In this document: positions 36,971-40,750 of the stretch, piece after piece
Layout of the letters: each line of letters begins with the position of its first letter
Position numbering within the stretch: position 1 is the stretch's first letter
Source of the DNA: Polaromonas sp.
Lineage (GTDB): Bacteria > Pseudomonadota > Gammaproteobacteria > Burkholderiales > Burkholderiaceae_C
DNA length: 40,750 nucleotides
NCBI GenBank assembly: GCA_013298815.1
Contig: JAAFJF010000027.1
Location: forward strand, 1-40,750
Direction: 5' to 3'
Translations under genes and position numbers: made by a program
Notes under the pieces: generated by a model
What the model was told of the DNA's origin: nothing
Seen by the model: the letters and a program-made list of their open reading frames with translations, nothing else
The model's database searches: none

Positions 36971-38077
36971 ATGCAACAAAAAAGACAGATTAGACTCAAA
37001 ATGACAAAAGAAAAATACTTGGCTCAAATTCTTAAGTGTCCTGTATGCAGCAAAAATGGTTTTACCTTTGAAGATGGAAGAACAGAATGCGCGTCTTGTG
37101 GCTTCAAAATTAACAAAGTCAATTCAGCTCTCAATTTCATCTCCGCAAAAGAAAGCATAGAATTCTCAATAATAGCTACAGACAACGTATCTGCTAATAC
37201 ATCTAATGGATACATTGGGTATCCAGCCTTTGACCATGTAGTTTCACGTGGAGGTTGGGTATTAGATTGTGGTGCGGGTTCCAAGCAATTTACTCATCCT
37301 CAGTTAGTTCAAACAGAAATTGCAGCGTATGCAAATATCGATATTCTTGCTGTCAATCAAAAATTACCTTTTGCAGATGATAGTTTTGACTTAGTTATAT
37401 CTTTTGATGTTCTTGAACATGTCAATGATCCTTTTATCAGTGCGGAAGAGTTAAAAAGAGTTTTAAAACCCGGCGGCATTTTGATTGCTGACATCCCGTT
37501 CTTGCAAGCAGAGCATGGCTATCCACATCATTACTTCAACGCAACACGACAAGGATTTTTACGTTTGTTTGAAGGGCTTCATGTGCTCACACATTTCGTT
37601 CCAATTGCGGGTCAACCCATAGAGTCGTTACGGCAGACAATGCGCCACTATAACCATCATTTACCCGAGCAATGGCGTGGCAGATTTCTGAATTTGACAG
37701 TGCATGAATTCATACATCGAGAATACAACGACTGGATGCATGATCCTATTGTTCAATTTTTGAAGACAGAAGGCAGGTGGGAAATTGCATCTACGACTCA
37801 CGGCTATCTAAGAAAGCCATCAAAGGAATTGACGACTGAAAGCGTTGCCGTAGATTTTGATGCAAGTCAAATTGGCGAATCCGATACGATATTTGAGGAC
37901 TTTGAGCTAAGAACTGTAAGCGAACAGGATTTGGCCAAGATTGCAATTACCAAAAATAAAGTATCTGAATCAGAAGTGCCACTTACTCGCAAGCAGCACT
38001 TGATTTTAGGAATACGACATTTTGCACAGCTACTACCTACACCAATAAAAGAGCTGCTGAAAAAGTTTCGGTTTTAA
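36971..38077 (+). CDS. Class I SAM-dependent methyltransferase with N-terminal zinc ribbon
   Basis: Methyltransferase of type 11, 368 residues. A Trm112-like zinc ribbon at about 20-45 (CPVC and CASC) leads into a Rossmann domain: WVLDCGAGSKQF (SAM loop), LPFADDSFDLVISFDVLEHV (motif II) and RVLKPGGILIADIPF. The C-terminal region past about 250 is unassigned. Substrate unknown; such proteins often modify glycans, lipids or natural products. The gene is visibly AT-richer than darP and mog and is bracketed by two direct copies of the dispersed repeat, which suggests acquisition. ATG at 37001 is an alternative start. Confidence 0.8.
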   Translation: MQQKRQIRLKMTKEKYLAQILKCPVCSKNGFTFEDGRTECASCGFKINKVNSALNFISAKESIEFSIIATDNVSANTSNGYIGYPAFDHVVSRGGWVLDCGAGSKQFTHPQLVQTEIAAYANIDILAVNQKLPFADDSFDLVISFDVLEHVNDPFISAEELKRVLKPGGILIADIPFLQAEHGYPHHYFNATRQGFLRLFEGLHVLTHFVPIAGQPIESLRQTMRHYNHHLPEQWRGRFLNLTVHEFIHREYNDWMHDPIVQFLKTEGRWEIASTTHGYLRKPSKELTTESVAVDFDASQIGESDTIFEDFELRTVSEQDLAKIAITKNKVSESEVPLTRKQHLILGIRHFAQLLPTPIKELLKKFRF

Positions 38078-38096
38078 AATTCATCCAAACAATCAA

Positions 38097-38154
38097 ATTT
38101 ACTATATTTTCATAGCACTTCAGGTAATAAATACGCCGGCTAGATGCCAATTTA
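38097..38154 (+). repeat. Intergenic dispersed repeat copy, right of the methyltransferase gene
   Basis: Plus-strand copy with TTTACTATATTTT, CATAGCACTTCAGGTAATAA, ATACGCCGGCTAGATGCC and AATTTA. It starts 20 nt after the methyltransferase stop and is a direct repeat of the copy at 36907. An in-frame ATG for mog falls within it. Confidence 0.8.
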
Positions 38155-38176
38155 CCCTCTAAAAATCATCGATAAA

Positions 38177-38797
38177 ATGATAGCAATCACCTCTTCTGCG
38201 AATAACCCGCACGACCCCATCAAAATCGGTATCGTCTCCATCAGCGACCGCGCTTCTACGGGGGTGTATGAGGACAAAGGTTTGCCTGCGCTAAAAGAAT
38301 GGCTGACTGCGGCGCTGCAAAACCCGATTACGTTTGAGCCACGGCTGATTCCGGATGAAACGGCCAAAATCAGCGCGACTTTGGTGGAATTGGTGGATTT
38401 AGGCTGCTCGCTGGTGTTGACCACCGGTGGCACGGGGCCTGCCCTGCGGGATGTGACGCCGGAGGCGACGCTGGCGGTGGCGGACAAGGAGATGCCGGGG
38501 TTTGGGGAGCAGATGCGGCAAATCAGCCTGAAGTTTGTACCGACGGCGATTTTGTCGCGGCAGGTGGCTGTGATTCGCGGCAACAGCCTGATCATCAACC
38601 TGCCTGGGCAACCCAAGGCGATTGCCGAGACGCTGGAAGGGCTGAAAAATGCCGACGGCTCGCAGGCTGTGGCGGGGATTTTTGCTGCTGTGCCCTACTG
38701 CGTTGACCTGATTACCGAAGGAAAAGGGCCGTATATGGAAACGAATGATGCGGTTTGTAAGGCTTTTAGGCCGAAAACGGCGATTCGGGTGCGCTAG
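38177..38797 (+). CDS. mog: Molybdopterin adenylyltransferase
   Basis: Adenylates molybdopterin before molybdate insertion in molybdenum-cofactor synthesis. 206 residues from ATG at 38177. Motifs: IKIGIVSISDRASTGVYEDKG, LVLTTGGTGPALRDVTPEAT with the GGTG loop, and VIRGNSLIINLPGQPKA. An upstream in-frame ATG (38144) lies within the dispersed repeat and is less likely. A Shine-Dalgarno sequence is not evident before either. The GC-rich coding body contrasts with the AT-rich upstream 100 nt. Confidence 0.93.
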   Translation: MIAITSSANNPHDPIKIGIVSISDRASTGVYEDKGLPALKEWLTAALQNPITFEPRLIPDETAKISATLVELVDLGCSLVLTTGGTGPALRDVTPEATLAVADKEMPGFGEQMRQISLKFVPTAILSRQVAVIRGNSLIINLPGQPKAIAETLEGLKNADGSQAVAGIFAAVPYCVDLITEGKGPYMETNDAVCKAFRPKTAIRVR

Positions 38798-38798
38798 C

Positions 38799-38993
38799 TC
38801 AAATCTTCGATTTATTTGTTTTTCTGCGTTTAAAGCGTAGAAAAACACCAAAAGCGATCAGCAAAAAGATGCCAGTAAGCACAAACTGACCTATAAATGC
38901 CGTTAAGCCTGCAAAAGATACAAGTCCAACTGTAATTACCAACTCCAGAAGACTCACAAGGCCGTCTGTGATTTGAAAAAGCTTTTTCCTCAA
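38799..38993 (-). CDS. Small two-helix membrane protein
   Basis: Possible 64-residue protein with two hydrophobic segments (about 12-33 and 36-54) and a strongly basic tail, RFKRRKTNKSKI. The only start near the 5' end is TTG at 38993, 2 nt after the cysE stop; a GTG at 38957 is the alternative. It fills the gap between cysE and the convergent mog gene without overlap. No family recognised. Coding potential is moderate: the hydrophobic pattern is coherent, but the start is weak. Confidence 0.5.
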   Translation of the reverse strand: MRKKLFQITDGLVSLLELVITVGLVSFAGLTAFIGQFVLTGIFLLIAFGVFLRFKRRKTNKSKI

Positions 38994-38995
38994 AG

Positions 38996-39769
38996 CTACT
39001 TCCCAATCAACTGATTCAGCTTCTCCGCCTCAAAGCACTCTTTGAGCGAGGCATCGCTCGGAACGCAATCGCCCACTTTGCCTGTGCGAACCAGTTGCTC
39101 CAAAGCTTGCCACAGCAGTGCGATTTGGTGGTCGTGCGTGGTGGCGCTGTCTACCAAGCCGCGCAGGGCTTGGCTGACGGGGTCATCTTCATTGGTGATG
39201 CCGTAGGCTGAAAACGTGCCTGCCATCGCTGCGTCGCCACTGTCTTCAGACGACTTGGGCATGATGATGCGGGCGGGAATGCCCACTGCCGTTGCGCCCG
39301 CAGGCACGGGTTTGATGACCACGGCATTGCTGCCAACTTTGGCATTGTCTCCCACGGTAAAGCCGCCCAACACCTTAGCGCCCGCAGCAATCACCACGTT
39401 TTTACCCAGCGTAGGGTGCCGTTTAGCACCTTTGTAAAGCGATGTACCGCCTAGCGTGACGCCTTGATAAATCGTGCAGCCGTCGCCGATTTCAGCCGTT
39501 TCGCCCACAACGACGCCCATGGCATGGTCGAAGAAAACACGCTCACCCACGATGGCTGCAGGGTGAATTTCAATACCCGTTAGTCCACGCGAAATGTGCG
39601 AAATAAAACGCCCCAACCATTTGAATCCCATGTTCCAGCAGCCATGCGCCAAGCGATGTAACACGACGGCGTGAAAGCCGGGGTAGCTGGTAATCACGTC
39701 CCAGCGCGTGCGGGCGGCGGGGTCGCGGTCAAGGATGCATTGGATGTCAGAGCGGATTCTTGAAAACAT
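38996..39769 (-). CDS. cysE: Serine O-acetyltransferase
   Basis: Acetylates serine for cysteine synthesis. 257 residues. N-terminal helical domain with DRDPAARTRWDVITSYPGFHAVVLHRLAHG; then a left-handed beta-helix of hexapeptide repeats, GIEIHPAAIVGERVFFDHAMGVVVGETAEIGDGCTIYQGVTLGG (catalytic Asp/His region), and GAKVLGGFTVGDNAKVGSNAVV. The C-terminal 70 residues form an extension beyond the helix. It follows trmJ by 18 nt. Confidence 0.95.
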   Translation of the reverse strand: MFSRIRSDIQCILDRDPAARTRWDVITSYPGFHAVVLHRLAHGCWNMGFKWLGRFISHISRGLTGIEIHPAAIVGERVFFDHAMGVVVGETAEIGDGCTIYQGVTLGGTSLYKGAKRHPTLGKNVVIAAGAKVLGGFTVGDNAKVGSNAVVIKPVPAGATAVGIPARIIMPKSSEDSGDAAMAGTFSAYGITNEDDPVSQALRGLVDSATTHDHQIALLWQALEQLVRTGKVGDCVPSDASLKECFEAEKLNQLIGK

Positions 39770-39787
39770 GGGCTTGAGTTTAAACAG

Positions 39788-40708
39788 TTATTTCAAACCT
39801 TGTTTGGCGGCTTCAGACATGGATTTAGCAATACCGCGCAGGATGTGAATCTCCTCTGGGCTGAGCGCCGCACGGTTAAACAGCTGATTCAGCCTTGGCA
39901 TCAGCTTTTTGGGTGCTGCGGGGTCTAAAAAGCCGATGTCGGCGAGAGATTTCTCCCAGTGTTGCAACATGCCGGTGACTTGGGCTGCGTCGGCTAACCC
40001 ACGAATATCCGTTCGTCCAGTCCCCTCAGTTCGGGCTGAGCCCTTCGACGGGCTCAGGACAGGCATTGTCGAAGCCTTCAACCCTTCGACAAGCTCAGGG
40101 CGAACGGAAGTATCTGTCTCAGAATCCACAAACCCACCCAGCGTCATCCGCCACTCATAGGCAATCAGCTGAATCGCCGCACCCAAATTGAGCGAACCAA
40201 ACTTCGGATTCGTTGGAATGCTCAGCGCCACGTTACAACGGTAAACGTCGTCATTGGCCATGCCAAAACGCTCGGAACCGAACAAAAAACCCATACCCGA
40301 AGCAGAGACAGTGGTTTCAGCCTCAGAATTCGTCAATTCATCCGTTTTAGGGGTCAAATCAGGCTCTAGTCGAAGTATTTGTTGCCTAAACTGCTCATCT
40401 TTTAATAGCAATTCAAAATGCTCACGCGGTCCACGCGTCGGCGGGCCAAAGTCGCGCGGCGTCATCGCCGTGGCGCACAAGTGGGTCATGCCGTCCAGCG
40501 CTTCGTCCAGGGTTTCGACAATGCGGGCGTTGTTCAACACGTCCAGGGCTCCGCTGGCACGCTGAATCGTCTCCTCCCGCCGCAGCACATTCGCCCAGCG
40601 CGGGGCGACCAGCACCATGTCGGCGAACCCCATGGTTTTCATGGCGCGGGCGGCAGCGCCTACGTTGCCGGCGTGGCTGGTGTTGATGAGGATGAAGCGG
40701 GTTTTCAT
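39788..40708 (-). CDS. trmJ: tRNA (cytidine/uridine-2'-O-)-methyltransferase TrmJ
   Basis: SPOUT methyltransferase for position 32 of tRNA. 306 residues from ATG at 40708, longer than the roughly 250 of E. coli TrmJ. Motifs: FILINTSHAGNVGAAARAMKTMG at the N-terminus, GFLFGSERFGMANDDVYRC, and SIPTNPKFGSLNLGAAIQLIAYEW. Between this catalytic domain and the C-terminal helical part lies a 33-codon insertion (about residues 201-233) made by a palindromic repeat, giving the telltale RPELVEG and PVLSPSKG peptides. A second low-complexity insertion lies at about 120-140. An in-frame TTG at the window edge would extend the N-terminus, but is unlikely. Confidence 0.93.
   Translation of the reverse strand: MKTRFILINTSHAGNVGAAARAMKTMGFADMVLVAPRWANVLRREETIQRASGALDVLNNARIVETLDEALDGMTHLCATAMTPRDFGPPTRGPREHFELLLKDEQFRQQILRLEPDLTPKTDELTNSEAETTVSASGMGFLFGSERFGMANDDVYRCNVALSIPTNPKFGSLNLGAAIQLIAYEWRMTLGGFVDSETDTSVRPELVEGLKASTMPVLSPSKGSARTEGTGRTDIRGLADAAQVTGMLQHWEKSLADIGFLDPAAPKKLMPRLNQLFNRAALSPEEIHILRGIAKSMSEAAKQGLK
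40009..40107. repeat. 99-bp palindromic repeat pair inside trmJ
   Basis: Bounded by the inverted ends CCGTTCG (40009-40015) and CGAACGG (40101-40107). Inside are a hairpin GAGCCC-TTCGAC-GGGCTC (40038-40055) and a second arm CCCTTCGAC-AAGCTCAGGG. It belongs to the dispersed GTTCG...CTGAGC..GTCGAAGG type known from many proteobacteria. Its length, 99 bp, is 33 codons, so it keeps the trmJ frame. Confidence 0.88.
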
Positions 40709-40750
40709 TGGGGAGTTAAAAGGTCTTATTTTGGAACTGTCGGTCTGCAA

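Noticed and set aside
37176-37215. Repeat-like ATAGCT tract inside the methyltransferase gene
   Set aside because: Only ATAGCT and AATAC are shared and spacing is poor; the gene is AT-rich throughout.
38819-38845. Hairpin TTTTTCTGCG with its complement near the end of the small membrane protein gene
   Set aside because: It lies within the reading frame and has no T-tract on either strand, so I do not call it a terminator.

Overview
The window is a continuous piece of a betaproteobacterial chromosome. Gene content and order point to Burkholderiales and most likely Comamonadaceae: glmM-folP-ftsH-rlmE, yhbY, greA, carB-carA, then the cell-envelope and translation cluster rpsB-tsf-pyrH-frr-uppS-cdsA-dxr-rseP-bamA-skp-lpxD-fabZ-lpxA-lpxB-rnhB followed by a SpoU methyltransferase. 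Base composition is only moderately GC-rich by eye, lower than I expect for that family. Several tracts are clearly AT-rich. I see no rRNA, tRNA, CRISPR array, insertion sequence or prophage gene.

Layout. 1-1.3 kb: an arsenate-reductase gene overlapping an aquaporin gene, which together look like an arsenic-detoxification pair. 1.4-7.2 kb (minus strand): glutathione S-transferase, glmM, folP, ftsH (TTG start, candidate heat-shock promoter) and rlmE. 7.3-9 kb: yhbY (plus), then a DUF4149 membrane protein and greA (minus). 9-13.7 kb: carAB with a structured leader. 13.7-29 kb: a nearly unbroken minus-strand run for lipid A synthesis, outer-membrane assembly, isoprenoid and phospholipid synthesis and translation factors, starting at rpsB. 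29.3-32 kb: two plus-strand flavoenzymes (a DadA-type enzyme and a BaiN/YhiN-type enzyme), convergent with a PerM-family permease. 33-34 kb: rpsU and yqeY. 34-36.9 kb: a predicted outer-membrane barrel protein, pmbA and darP (yjgA). 37-38.1 kb: an AT-rich methyltransferase that looks acquired. 38.1-40.75 kb: mog, a small membrane protein, cysE and trmJ.

The main discovery is a dispersed repeat of about 50-60 bp with a core reading ATAGCT-n(4-5)-AGGCAGTAAATACGCCGGCTAGAGGC. Two intergenic copies in direct orientation bracket the AT-rich methyltransferase gene. Further copies lie inside protein-coding genes without breaking the frame: the SpoU methyltransferase, the DUF4149 protein, lpxB, dadA and the baiN-like gene, with weaker candidates in the aquaporin gene and folP. 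In five unrelated proteins the same strand and frame are read, giving a shared peptide pattern of the form (L/V)A(S/G/D)V(F/L)xAxxA(I/M). A second, unrelated palindromic repeat of about 99 bp sits in frame in trmJ. The genome therefore seems to carry protein-coding-compatible mobile repeats, comparable in principle to the palindromic elements found inside Rickettsia genes. Repeat homology rests on alignment by eye and has not been tested against the rest of the genome.
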